A stretch of DNA of 64,000 nt from Ameyamaea chiangmaiensis (lineage in GTDB: Bacteria; Pseudomonadota; Alphaproteobacteria; Acetobacterales; Acetobacteraceae): contig NZ_BAPT01000036.1 in NCBI RefSeq assembly GCF_025995235.1, positions 124,001-188,000 on the forward strand. Reading direction: 5' to 3'. Positions 1 through 8,087 of this stretch are shown piece after piece. The notes under the pieces were generated by a model. It searched no databases, had not been told where the DNA came from, and saw nothing but the letters and a program-made list of their open reading frames with translations. Numbering within the stretch: the first letter of the stretch is position 1; every line of letters begins with the position of its first letter. Both the position numbers and the translations under genes were made by a program.

Positions 1-2
1 CT

Positions 3-1952
3 TTCGCGGAACCCGGCGAAGCACCGTCAGGCGCGGGCGGCTGGCGGCGGCTGGCGGTCGGCGTGATTCGTGCATGGATCGACGTCTGCCTGCGCACCAC
101 GCGATGGCAGACCGATCTTCATCCCGACGCCTTCGACATTTTGACCGGGCGCACCGGGCAGGGCGGCGTCGTGGCCTTCTGGCACGAGGCGCTGGCCCTG
201 ACGCCCGCGCTGCGCCAGTGGGCGTACCGGATCAACCCGACGCTGCGCGTGCATGTCCTGATCAGTCGCAACCGGGACGGCCGGCTGATGAGCGACATCG
301 TGCGCCCGTGGCGCACGCAGGTCATCGCCGGATCGTCCACGCGGCGCGGCAAGGACAAGGGGGGCGCGCAGGCCTTCCGGCGCGCGGTGCAGGCCGTGCG
401 GGCGGCCGAGGTGGTGGTCATCACGCCGGACGGCCCCAGCGGACCGCCCCATATCGCCCATCCGGGGGCCACGCGCATCGCGCGCGCCGGCAACGTGCCG
501 ATCGTGGCGATCGGCGCGTCGTGCACCGCCCTGCGCCTGCCGTCGTGGGACAGGATGCTGCTGCCGCTGCCGTTCGGGCGCGGGCGAATCGTCTGCGGGG
601 CGCCGCTGCCGCCCGACGTGGATGACGCGACGCTGGCGGCCGCGCTGAACACCCAGCGCAAGCGCGCGCGCCCCCGACCGGTCGCGCTCGTCGAGCGTGT
701 CTGGGGCGTGGCCGGACGCCTTCTGGCCCCCGCGCTGGTGGTGCTGGTACACCGGCGGATTGCGCGCGGCAAGGAGATCGCCGGGCGCCGGCGCGAACGC
801 ATGGGCATTGCGGACCAGCCGCGACCGGCGGGGCGACTGATCTGGTTTCATGCCGCCAGCGTGGGGGAGACGCTGTCGCTGCTGCCCGTGGTACGCGCCC
901 TTCTTCAGGGCGACGACGCCGCTGCGCCGCACGTTTTGATGACGACCGCGACCGTCACCGCCGCCAGCCTCGTCGCGCGTGAGGCGCAGGCGCGGGACGG
1001 TCGCCTGATCCATCAGTTCGTCCCGTTCGACGTGCCGCGCTGGGTGAGCCGCTTCCTGCGCCACTGGCGCCCCGATCGCGCCGTTTTCGTCGAGAGCGAG
1101 CTATGGCCCTCCATGCTGCGGGCGTTACGGGCGCGCGGGATTCCGGTCGTGCTGCTGAACGGGCGCATGTCGGCACGGTCATGGCGCTGGTGGCGGCGCG
1201 TGCCAGGCCTGTCGCGGATCGTGCTGGGTGGTTTCGACTGGATCTCCGCCCGCAGCGCCGAGGACGCGCGGCGCCTGCGGGCGCTGGGCGCCACCCGGAT
1301 CGAGGAGCGGGGGGACCTGAAACAAGCCGCACCGCCGCTGGGCGTCGACGCGCGGGCGCTGGAGATGGTGCGAGAGGCCATTGGCGGGCGCCCGCTCTGG
1401 CTCGCCGCCGCCACGCATGAAGGCGAGGAGACGATCGTGGCGGACGCAGCACGGCGTCTGCGCGAACGCTGGCCGGACCTTCTGACCATCATCGCGCCCC
1501 GCCACCCCGGCCGTGGTCCCGCGATCGCCGCCGCACTGGCCGATGGCGGACGCGTTCCGCCGCGGCGCGCCACAGGGGGGCTGCCGCGCGCCGAAGACGT
1601 GCTCTGGATTGCCGACACGCTGGGCGAGATGGGCCTGTTCTATCGGTTGGCCGACATCGTCTTTCTGGGCAACAGCCTACCGCCCGCGACGGGTGGTCAT
1701 AACCCGTTCGAGCCCGCGCAACTGGGCTGCGCGGTGGCCGTCGGCCCCGAAACCGGCAATTTCAACGAGGCCTATGCCCGACTGGGGGACGACGTGGCGC
1801 GCGTTCAGGACTCCGTGTCCCTCGCGCGCTGGGTCGGCGCCATGCTGGACGACCCCGACGAAGTCGCCCGCCGCGCGCACGACAGTCATGCGCGCGTGTC
1901 GGCGGCCGGCGACATCGTCCATCTTTTCGCCACACGTCTGCGCTCGTTCTAG
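3..1952 (+). CDS. waaA: Fused DUF374 acyltransferase-like protein and KDO transferase (5'-partial)
   Basis: One uninterrupted frame encodes two enzymes that are usually separate genes. The first ~200 residues look like a DUF374 (lysophospholipid acyltransferase-like) protein, with GGVVAFWHE, STRRGKDKGG and ITPDGPSGPPH. The remaining ~420 residues are 3-deoxy-D-manno-octulosonic acid transferase (WaaA/KdtA), which adds KDO to lipid A at the inner membrane: WFHAASVGET, FVESELWPSMLRAL, the APRHPGRG segment and the donor-site stretch GGHNPFEPAQLGC are all present. The frame is open to the window edge; GTG at 63 is the first start inside, but residues before it fit the family, so the true start probably lies outside. 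An in-frame GTG at 708 sits where a free WaaA would begin, so internal initiation is possible. lpxK follows with no gap. A genuine fusion or a sequencing error that removed a stop cannot be told apart here. Confidence 0.88.
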   Translation, partial: FAEPGEAPSGAGGWRRLAVGVIRAWIDVCLRTTRWQTDLHPDAFDILTGRTGQGGVVAFWHEALALTPALRQWAYRINPTLRVHVLISRNRDGRLMSDIVRPWRTQVIAGSSTRRGKDKGGAQAFRRAVQAVRAAEVVVITPDGPSGPPHIAHPGATRIARAGNVPIVAIGASCTALRLPSWDRMLLPLPFGRGRIVCGAPLPPDVDDATLAAALNTQRKRARPRPVALVERVWGVAGRLLAPALVVLVHRRIARGKEIAGRRRERMGIADQPRPAGRLIWFHAASVGETLSLLPVVRALLQGDDAAAPHVLMTTATVTAASLVAREAQARDGRLIHQFVPFDVPRWVSRFLRHWRPDRAVFVESELWPSMLRALRARGIPVVLLNGRMSARSWRWWRRVPGLSRIVLGGFDWISARSAEDARRLRALGATRIEERGDLKQAAPPLGVDARALEMVREAIGGRPLWLAAATHEGEETIVADAARRLRERWPDLLTIIAPRHPGRGPAIAAALADGGRVPPRRATGGLPRAEDVLWIADTLGEMGLFYRLADIVFLGNSLPPATGGHNPFEPAQLGCAVAVGPETGNFNEAYARLGDDVARVQDSVSLARWVGAMLDDPDEVARRAHDSHARVSAAGDIVHLFATRLRSF

Positions 1953-2945
1953 GTGATGCTGATCGCGCCCCGCTTCTGGTCCGACACACGTGCGCGCGCC
2001 GTGCCGCGTCTGCTTGCGCCGATCGAGCGGGTCGTCACTGCGGTCGCCGTGCGCCGCGCCTGCCGTCCCCGCTGGCACGCTAGCGTGCCGGTGCTGTGTT
2101 GCGGAAACGCGACCGTCGGCGGAGCCGGCAAGACGACGCTGGCCATCGACATGGTCGAACGTCTGCGCGACCGGGGACGGAACGTGCACTGCCTGACGCG
2201 CGGCTATGGCGGTCAGGTGCGTGGCGTGGTCAAGGTCGACCCCGCGCTGCACACCGCGGCCATGGTGGGGGACGAGGCCCTGCTGCTGGCGGCCCACGCA
2301 CCCACGTGGGTGTCGGCCGACCGCAGCGCCGGGGCACGGGCGGCGGTTGCCGCGGGGGCGGACTGTCTCGTGCTCGATGACGGGTTTCAAAACACCACGC
2401 TGTTCCAGGACCTGCCGGTGCTTGTGGTGGACGGGGCGGCGGGCTTCGGCAACGGCCATGTCCTGCCGGCCGGCCCCCTGCGCGAACCGCTGCGCCAGGC
2501 GTTCGACCGCGCGCGCGCGGTGGTTATCATCGGGCCGGACCGGCATCGCGTCGCGCGTGACGTGCCCGCCGGACTGCCGGTGCTGCACGCACGGCTGCAG
2601 CCGGAGGGACGGCTGCTCGACCTTGTCGGGCGGCAGGTGATCGCCTTCGCCGGGATCGGCCGACCGGCCAAATTCTTCGACGCCCTGCGCGACGCGGGTA
2701 TCGCTCCTGTGCGCACCCTGCCGTTCCCCGACCACCATGCCTATACCCGTCGCGACCTCAGCCTGCTGGAGGGGCTGGATCAGCAGCCCGGCACGCGCCT
2801 TGTCACCACGCCCAAGGATGCCGTACGCCTGCCGCCCGAGCTTCGGGCGCGGATCACCGTGATCGGGACGAAGCTCCAGTGGGAGACGCCGCACGCCGCC
2901 GAGAACCTGCTTGACCGGCTTGTCGGCAGCAGGACCGACCTGTAA
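1953..2945 (+). CDS. lpxK: Tetraacyldisaccharide 4'-kinase
   Basis: LpxK phosphorylates the 4' position of the lipid A disaccharide using ATP at the inner membrane. The protein (~330 residues, normal for the family) carries the Walker A loop GNATVGGAGKTTLA near residue 50, the TRGYGG motif and the LDDGFQN motif, then the AGPLREP stretch typical of LpxK. Translation starts at GTG 1953, directly after the stop of the waaA fusion, or at the ATG one codon later (1956). It sits between the KDO transferase and a late acyltransferase, so the three genes form one lipid A-KDO operon. Confidence 0.95.
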   Translation: MMLIAPRFWSDTRARAVPRLLAPIERVVTAVAVRRACRPRWHASVPVLCCGNATVGGAGKTTLAIDMVERLRDRGRNVHCLTRGYGGQVRGVVKVDPALHTAAMVGDEALLLAAHAPTWVSADRSAGARAAVAAGADCLVLDDGFQNTTLFQDLPVLVVDGAAGFGNGHVLPAGPLREPLRQAFDRARAVVIIGPDRHRVARDVPAGLPVLHARLQPEGRLLDLVGRQVIAFAGIGRPAKFFDALRDAGIAPVRTLPFPDHHAYTRRDLSLLEGLDQQPGTRLVTTPKDAVRLPPELRARITVIGTKLQWETPHAAENLLDRLVGSRTDL

Positions 2946-2958
2946 CCCTGCCCGGCTG

Positions 2959-3870
2959 ATGACCCGATCCCGCGCCCGCCCTGCCCACCGTGCCGAAGCG
3001 GCGGTCGCCCGCCTTGTGCTCGCCTGCCTCCGTCGCCTCGGCCCCGTGCGGGCGTCCAATCTGGGGGGGGCCGTGTGCCGGGCGATCGGACCGTGGCTGC
3101 CCGTGTCGCGTATTGCCGACGTCAATCTGCGGCTGGCCATGCCTGATCTCGACGCGACCGCACGGCGGCGCATCGTGGCCGACGTCTGGGACAATCTCGG
3201 TCGCACGGTGGGCGAATTCCCCCACCTGAGTTCCCTGAAGGAGAACACGCCCGAGGGCCCCGGCTGGGACGTGACAGGGGCCGAACATCTGCGAGCGCAG
3301 GTCGCACGCGGCGGCCCGGTGCTGTTCGTATCCGGCCATATCGGCAACTGGGAGATGCTGCCCCCCGCCGTCGCCCGGCATGGACTGCCCTTTGCATCGT
3401 TCTATCGCGCGGCCGGCAATCCCCTGATCGACACCCTGATCGGCCAACTGCGCGCGGACGCGATGGGACAGGATGTCACCCTGTTCGCCAAGGGCGCGCG
3501 CGGCGCGCGCGAGGCGCTGGCCCACGTGGCACGGGGTGGCAACCTCGGCCTTCTGGTCGACCAGAAGATGAATGACGGGATCGAGGTCCGCTTCTTCGGC
3601 CGTTCGGCCATGACGGCACCGGCCCTGGCCGCGATTGCCCTGCGCTACGGCTGTCCGGTTATTCCGGGCTACGTCGAGCGCCTCGGCCCGGCGCGGCTGC
3701 GCGTCGTGGTCGAGCCCCCCCTGCCCATTCCTGAGTCAGGGGACCGTCAAACTGACCAGAAGCAGCTCACCCAAGCGGTCAACGATCGTCTGGAGCACTG
3801 GATACGCACACATCCGGGCAGTTGGCTGTGGCTACACCGCCGATGGAATAAGCAATTGTATAAAAAATAG
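2959..3870 (+). CDS. Lipid A late acyltransferase, LpxL/HtrB family
   Basis: A 303-residue member of the lysophospholipid acyltransferase superfamily that adds a secondary fatty acid to KDO-lipid A at the inner membrane. The catalytic HX4E motif is SGHIGNWE (His127, Glu132). LVDQKMNDG followed by FFGR matches the family's second conserved block. I chose ATG 2959, 13 bases after the lpxK stop; the frame is open further upstream into lpxK. The C-terminus ends in the usual tryptophan/arginine-rich WLWLHRRWNKQ. The acyl chain used and the exact paralogue (LpxL or LpxM) cannot be assigned from sequence alone. Confidence 0.9.
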   Translation: MTRSRARPAHRAEAAVARLVLACLRRLGPVRASNLGGAVCRAIGPWLPVSRIADVNLRLAMPDLDATARRRIVADVWDNLGRTVGEFPHLSSLKENTPEGPGWDVTGAEHLRAQVARGGPVLFVSGHIGNWEMLPPAVARHGLPFASFYRAAGNPLIDTLIGQLRADAMGQDVTLFAKGARGAREALAHVARGGNLGLLVDQKMNDGIEVRFFGRSAMTAPALAAIALRYGCPVIPGYVERLGPARLRVVVEPPLPIPESGDRQTDQKQLTQAVNDRLEHWIRTHPGSWLWLHRRWNKQLYKK

Positions 3871-4026
3871 TCGTTTTTATGCGCGAATCCACGGCTGAGT
3901 ATTGTTTTTTTGTCACATTGCCCATTTTTTGACTCGTTTCCTGCCCGAGTCGCGTATTTTGAAATTGGCGTCTCGCCATGACGCGGTTAGCGTTCACCCA
4001 CGCCACGCGATCAACAGGACACCGAG
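3871..4026. promoter_or_regulatory. AT-rich intergenic region with a possible promoter
   Basis: These 156 bases are strikingly AT-rich against the GC-rich background, especially 3845-3970 with several T and A runs. TTGACT at 3929-3934 resembles a -35 box, but the best -10-like match (TATTTT, 3955-3960) is 20 bases away, too far for a standard promoter. An inverted repeat GACTCG (3931-3936) and CGAGTC (3946-3951) overlaps it. The region separates the LPS operon from the small gene at 4027 and may hold the end of the first and the promoter of the second. Confidence 0.4.
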
Positions 4027-4377
4027 ATGACAACAGCCATGACTCATCCCGACCGTTGCACCAGCTCGAACGTCGTTCCGCTTCGTCTGGGGATTCTGCC
4101 GCGTCACCGCGACTATCTGATGCGCTGGCTTGAGGCCGGCATGCGCATGGGCCTGTGCGATGCGGATGTCTGCCGTGAGGACAATCGTCTTTTCGACATG
4201 GTGCTGGTCTGGGTACGTGAAAACGCCGACCCGGCCTATGGCGTCCACCCCGAAGGCATGCGCTGGGTGCTGACCGATCACCTGCGCGACCATCGCCTTG
4301 GCACCTTCGCGACGTTCGAGGCCGCGTTGCAGGCCATTCGCCCCGTCATGCCGGCAGGCGCGATCGCCGCCGCCTGA
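4027..4377 (+). CDS. Small protein of unknown function (116 aa)
   Basis: I do not recognise this family. The frame starts at ATG 4027 behind ACAGGACACCGAG, a fair ribosome binding site. The product looks cytoplasmic: no signal peptide or membrane segment. The central part (about residues 25-105) is rich in Trp, Arg and Met, consistent with a compact helical domain, and the C-terminus ends in alanines. It stands alone between the lipid A operon and a convergent PBP-activator gene, behind an unusually AT-rich upstream region. Coding is supported by the good start context and the GC bias of the frame. Confidence 0.6.
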   Translation: MTTAMTHPDRCTSSNVVPLRLGILPRHRDYLMRWLEAGMRMGLCDADVCREDNRLFDMVLVWVRENADPAYGVHPEGMRWVLTDHLRDHRLGTFATFEAALQAIRPVMPAGAIAAA

Positions 4378-4498
4378 ACGGACCCGGCGCAGCCGGCCAC
4401 CCGCATCGGAGGGCAGTGCCCTTCGTGCCCGTTTCGATGATGAAAAAACAACGCCGCGATACGACCGCCCAACCGGTCGGTTCAGGCGCATCGCCGCG

Positions 4499-5800
4499 CT
4501 AGGTGCCGTTATGGGCGCCCGGCGTGACCATGTGCGCGCCCCCTGTCGGCTGGATCTCGAACACCGCGAGACGGCGGCGCACATGTCCGTCGGGCATCAG
4601 CGTGAACAGGCCGTCGACCCCGGCAAATCCGTTGCTTTTGGTCAGCGCGTCGACGCGATAGACGCCGCTGCCGTCGTTCAGCGCGCGGGCCAGCGCGGCA
4701 GAATCGTAGCTCAGGTCCGCAAGCGGCGTCGGCATGTGGTGATAGGCGGCCAGAAACTGCTGGACGAAGGTCTGCCGCGCGCGCGGATCCGGGGCCGCAT
4801 ACCATGCCCCCCCGATGCGCCCCAGCTTGCTGGCAAACGCACTCCACAGGCCCGGCCCCAGCAGACGAACGTGTGACGCACTCACCTGCTGCGTGTGCAG
4901 CAGGTCGATCGTGCGCGCCAGATCAAGACCCGTGTCGCCCAGCAAGAGCGCGTCGAACGGCGGCGCATCGAGTGTGGGCGCGGACGGCGCTGTCGTCGGC
5001 GGGGTGGCGGGGGACGGCGCCGTGGGCGCGGCACCTGTCGGATCGACGGCCGAAGGGGCGGCCGCGGGCGCCTGGGCCGCCTGCGCGCGGCTCAGGCGTG
5101 CGTCAAAATCGGTCAGGCCCGCCAGCCGGGCCGCGATATCCTGCGGGTCGCTCAGGTGAAAGACAATGGCCGGGTCCGACAGCCCATGACGCGTGCAGGC
5201 ACTGCGCAGCGCGGCGGCCAGCGCCCGGCCAAACGCGTTGTCAGGCAGGAAGGCCGCGAAGTGCTGGCGCCCCTCCGACGCAGCTGCGTCCACCAGCCGG
5301 TCCACCTGCGCCTCGGGCGAGATGCCCAACGCCCAGACGCCCGGGCGCGCCTGCGTCGTATCACTGGTGAATGCCAGAACGGGCACGTTCGCCGCCGTGG
5401 CGATGGGGGCAACGTCCGCCGTCCAGCCGCCCGTCAACGGCCCGAGCAGGATGCCATCGCCGTTGGCCACGGCGGCCTGCGCGGCCTGGGTCGCCCCCCC
5501 GGCGGCGGCCGTGTCGCGCACGTCCAGCTCTGGCGAGCCCGCGGCGCGGGTCGCGAGCCGGGCACCATTGAGCATTTCCGCCCCAAGCCGCGCGTTCGCG
5601 CCGCTCAGGGGCAGCAGCACCCCCACGCGCGGCGTCCGTGCCACCTGGGCCGGGGCCGGGGGCGGGGTTTCCTGGCCGGCGCAGGCGGCCAGCGAGAGCA
5701 GGCCGCCCAGCATCACGAACCCGGCCTTGCGCCCCGGCCCGCGAGGCGCGACACCTGAGGCCTGTTTCTTCACCGGGTTGACGAATGTCCGAACGCGCAT
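4499..5800 (-). CDS. Penicillin-binding protein activator, LppC/LpoA-like lipoprotein
   Basis: A 433-residue exported protein with a type-1 periplasmic-binding fold, related to the C-terminal part of LpoA/LppC, which stimulates peptidoglycan synthases from the outer membrane. The N-terminus has a hydrophobic stretch ending in the lipobox LSLAAC, then a proline-rich linker. RVGVLLPLSGANARLGAEML is the classic start of the domain. An Ala/Pro/Thr-rich insert (about residues 220-265) interrupts it. The start at 5800 is set by AGGAAACAAGGATCAG upstream; an in-frame start further upstream would run into rsmI. The gene is divergent from rsmI and the two 5' ends overlap by 16 bases, the usual neighbourhood for this protein in alphaproteobacteria. 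Confidence 0.85.
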   Translation of the reverse strand: MRVRTFVNPVKKQASGVAPRGPGRKAGFVMLGGLLSLAACAGQETPPPAPAQVARTPRVGVLLPLSGANARLGAEMLNGARLATRAAGSPELDVRDTAAAGGATQAAQAAVANGDGILLGPLTGGWTADVAPIATAANVPVLAFTSDTTQARPGVWALGISPEAQVDRLVDAAASEGRQHFAAFLPDNAFGRALAAALRSACTRHGLSDPAIVFHLSDPQDIAARLAGLTDFDARLSRAQAAQAPAAAPSAVDPTGAAPTAPSPATPPTTAPSAPTLDAPPFDALLLGDTGLDLARTIDLLHTQQVSASHVRLLGPGLWSAFASKLGRIGGAWYAAPDPRARQTFVQQFLAAYHHMPTPLADLSYDSAALARALNDGSGVYRVDALTKSNGFAGVDGLFTLMPDGHVRRRLAVFEIQPTGGAHMVTPGAHNGT

Positions 5801-6807
5801 CTGATCCTTGTTTCCTCTCGCTTCCGGACCCGGCAGCCGCCAGTCCCGTAGAGTCCGTGCCGCCATCTGCCGGTGACGGTAGCGCTAACGCCGACGACGC
5901 CGAAAGTCTTCATGCCGATAACGCGCCAATGCGGCAAGCCGATGACGGGGCCGGCCTGCTGACGCTGGTGGCGACCCCGATCGGTAATCTGGGCGATTTC
6001 AGCACCCGGGGGGCCGACGCCCTTGCCCGTGCCGACCTCGTCCTGTGCGAGGACACACGCACCACGGCCAAGCTGCTGCGTGCCAAGGGCCTGTCGGTCC
6101 GGACCGAACCCCTGCATGATCACAATGAGGCCCAGCGCGCTCCGGCCCTTGTCGAACGCCTTCTGGCGGGGGCCAGAATCGCCGTTGTGTCCGACGCCGG
6201 CACGCCGCTGATGTCCGACCCCGGGTTTCGTCTCGTACGTGCGGCGATCGACGCCGGCGTGACCGTGACGGCTGTTCCGGGCGCCAATGCGGCGGTCATC
6301 GCGCTGACCCTGTCGGGGCTGCCGCCGCATCCGTTCATGTTCGTGGGGTTTGCGCCACCGCGCTCGGCGGCGCGCCGCGATGGATTTTCACGTTTGCGTG
6401 CCGCCGAACAGGCGGGCCTGTCCGCCACCCTGATCTGGCACGAGGCACCGCACCGGCTGCGCGACATGCTGGCCGATCTTGCCGACGTCTTCGGGCCGGA
6501 ACGTCCGGCGGCGGTGGCGCGCGAGCTGACCAAACGCTTCGAGGAGGTCCGTCGAGGCACCTTATCAGAGCTGCAGCGCTGGTTCGGCGCGACGGAACCG
6601 CGCGGCGAAATCACGGTCCTGATCGGCCCGGCGCCACAGGACGATGCCGGGGCCGCGGACCTCGACACGTTGTTGCGCGAAGCCCTGGCCACGAACAGCG
6701 TCAAGGATGCGGCGACCCTGGTGGCGACGACGGTCGCGCTGCCGCGCCGGACGGTCTATGCCCGCGCCCTCGAACTGGCGCGGACACGCGCGGCCGGAGA
6801 AGAATAG
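5785..6807 (+). CDS. rsmI: 16S rRNA (cytidine(1402)-2'-O)-methyltransferase
   Basis: RsmI 2'-O-methylates C1402 in the ribosomal P site. The tetrapyrrole-methylase-like fold starts at LVATPIGNLGDFS, followed by CEDTRTTAKLL, SDAGTPLMSDPG and PGANAAVIALTLSGLP, all signature blocks; the tail resembles the usual RsmI C-terminal helix domain. The start is uncertain. ATG 5785 gives 340 residues with a ~48-residue acidic, low-complexity leader and overlaps the divergent lipoprotein gene by 16 bases; ATG 5929 gives 292 residues, closer to the family length, but neither has a strong ribosome binding site. The gene is convergent with ispDF. Confidence 0.93.
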   Translation: MSERASDPCFLSLPDPAAASPVESVPPSAGDGSANADDAESLHADNAPMRQADDGAGLLTLVATPIGNLGDFSTRGADALARADLVLCEDTRTTAKLLRAKGLSVRTEPLHDHNEAQRAPALVERLLAGARIAVVSDAGTPLMSDPGFRLVRAAIDAGVTVTAVPGANAAVIALTLSGLPPHPFMFVGFAPPRSAARRDGFSRLRAAEQAGLSATLIWHEAPHRLRDMLADLADVFGPERPAAVARELTKRFEEVRRGTLSELQRWFGATEPRGEITVLIGPAPQDDAGAADLDTLLREALATNSVKDAATLVATTVALPRRTVYARALELARTRAAGEE

Positions 6808-6849
6808 GCAGCGCTGCCTGACCGCCCCGGCCGTCCCTTTTACGGGACC
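6806..6849. terminator. Two short inverted repeats between rsmI and ispDF
   Basis: A perfect 14-base palindrome AGGCAGCGCTGCCT (6806-6819) overlaps the rsmI stop, and GTCCC TTTTAC GGGAC (6833-6848) overlaps the ispDF stop. They lie in a 32-base gap between convergent genes, where a bidirectional terminator is expected. Neither is followed by a long T run, so termination is a guess from position. Confidence 0.35.
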
Positions 6850-7991
6850 ATCAGCATGACGGTCGCGATACAGGCGATCCCTTCCTCGCGCCCGGTGAAG
6901 CCCAGCCGTTCGGAGGTGGTCGCCTTGACCGAAATCGTGCCGATGTCGACCTGAAGCAGGTCGGCCAGCCGCGCGCGCATTGCCTCGGCATGGGGGCCGA
7001 TTTTCGGGCGCTCGCACACCAGCGTGACGTCGGCGCTGGTCAGGAAGCCGCCGCGTGCGCGAATACGCTCGCCCGCGTGGACAAGAAAGCGCGCGCTGTC
7101 GGCGTCTTTCCATTCATTGTCGCTGGGGGGGAAATGGCGGCCGATATCGCCCTCGGCCAGAGCGCCGTAAATCGCGTCGCACAGCGCGTGGATCCCGACA
7201 TCGGCATCGGAATGCCCCGCCAGACCGCGCGTGTGCGGCACATCGATCCCGCACAGGATGAGCTTGCGCCCGTCCTCGAAGGCATGGACGTCGTAACCGG
7301 TACCGGCGCGGGGCAGCAGCTGCCCATCCATCAGACGTTCGAGACGCACGAGATCCTCCGCATAGGTCAGTTTGATATTGTCCTCGGTGCCCGGGACAAG
7401 CGCCACGTCGTGGCCCGCCCTCTCAAGCAGAAGCGCATCGTCGGTCGCGGCGCCGTCCGCGCTGGCGCCGTGCAGCGCATGCAGAAGCCCGAAATGGAAG
7501 CCTTGCGGCGTCTGCGCCCGCCAGAGCTGATCGCGCGACACGGTGCCCGCGATCATGTCGCGCGTATCGCCACGTTTGAGCGTGTCGGCCACGCGCACTG
7601 CCGGGATCGCGCCCTTTGCCGTATCCAGCGCCGCGATGACGCCGCGTATCACCTCCGGCGGCACCCATGGGCGGGCACCATCATGGACCAGCACCAGATC
7701 GGGGCGCTCGGTCTCCGGCAGGGCGGCCAGCGCGTCGAGGCCCGCGCGGACGCTGTGCTGACGCTCGGCCCCGCCGGCCACCGGCGGCAGCGTCGGCAGA
7801 CCGGCCAACGCCTCGCGCAGCAGGTCCGGGTCGCCGACGGGCTGCAGGCAGTCGACATAGGGCAGCAGGGCCCGGGCCGCGTGCCGGATCACCGGCTGGC
7901 CGCGCAACAGGACATATTGCTTCGGCAGGGGGGCCTCGGGGTCGAAACGACGGCCCGCGCCCGCGGCAAGAAGAATGGCGGCGATACGCAT
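6840..7991 (-). CDS. ispDF: Bifunctional MEP-pathway enzyme IspD-IspF
   Basis: One 383-residue protein joins two steps of non-mevalonate isoprenoid synthesis. The N-terminal half is 4-diphosphocytidyl-2-C-methylerythritol synthase (IspD): LLAAGAGRRF, the KQY that follows, VHDGARPWV and the TPQGF block. From about residue 227 it is 2-C-methylerythritol 2,4-cyclodiphosphate synthase (IspF): GTGYDVHAF, metal-binding GHSDADVGIHALCDAI, FPPSD and a C-terminal VKATTSERLGFTGR. Start at ATG 7991; the frame continues upstream across the dusB 5' region but that part has no IspD homology. Fused IspDF is common in alphaproteobacteria. It is divergent from dusB with ~96 bases between. Confidence 0.96.
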   Translation of the reverse strand: MRIAAILLAAGAGRRFDPEAPLPKQYVLLRGQPVIRHAARALLPYVDCLQPVGDPDLLREALAGLPTLPPVAGGAERQHSVRAGLDALAALPETERPDLVLVHDGARPWVPPEVIRGVIAALDTAKGAIPAVRVADTLKRGDTRDMIAGTVSRDQLWRAQTPQGFHFGLLHALHGASADGAATDDALLLERAGHDVALVPGTEDNIKLTYAEDLVRLERLMDGQLLPRAGTGYDVHAFEDGRKLILCGIDVPHTRGLAGHSDADVGIHALCDAIYGALAEGDIGRHFPPSDNEWKDADSARFLVHAGERIRARGGFLTSADVTLVCERPKIGPHAEAMRARLADLLQVDIGTISVKATTSERLGFTGREEGIACIATVMLMVP

Positions 7992-8087
7992 GAGCGGAGG
8001 AATGCGGCGCGGCGCGCGGCGCGTCAAGCGCGACCGCCGATCTTCCGATTGCATGGCGGCGGTCGAGCCAGTAAAGATGCTCAAATC

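Noticed and set aside
1677..3347. Long open frame on the minus strand opposite lpxK
   Set aside because: It is antisense to recognised LPS enzymes, and its translation is Arg/His/Gln-rich with no known domain. Such frames are common in high-GC DNA.
3929..3960. Standard sigma-70 promoter TTGACT/TATTTT before the 116-residue gene
   Set aside because: The spacer is 20 bases, too long for a normal promoter, so it is only mentioned as part of an AT-rich region.
6990..8087. Upstream extension of the dusB frame across ispDF
   Set aside because: The extension is antisense to well-conserved IspD and IspF motifs; DusB homology starts only at 8088.
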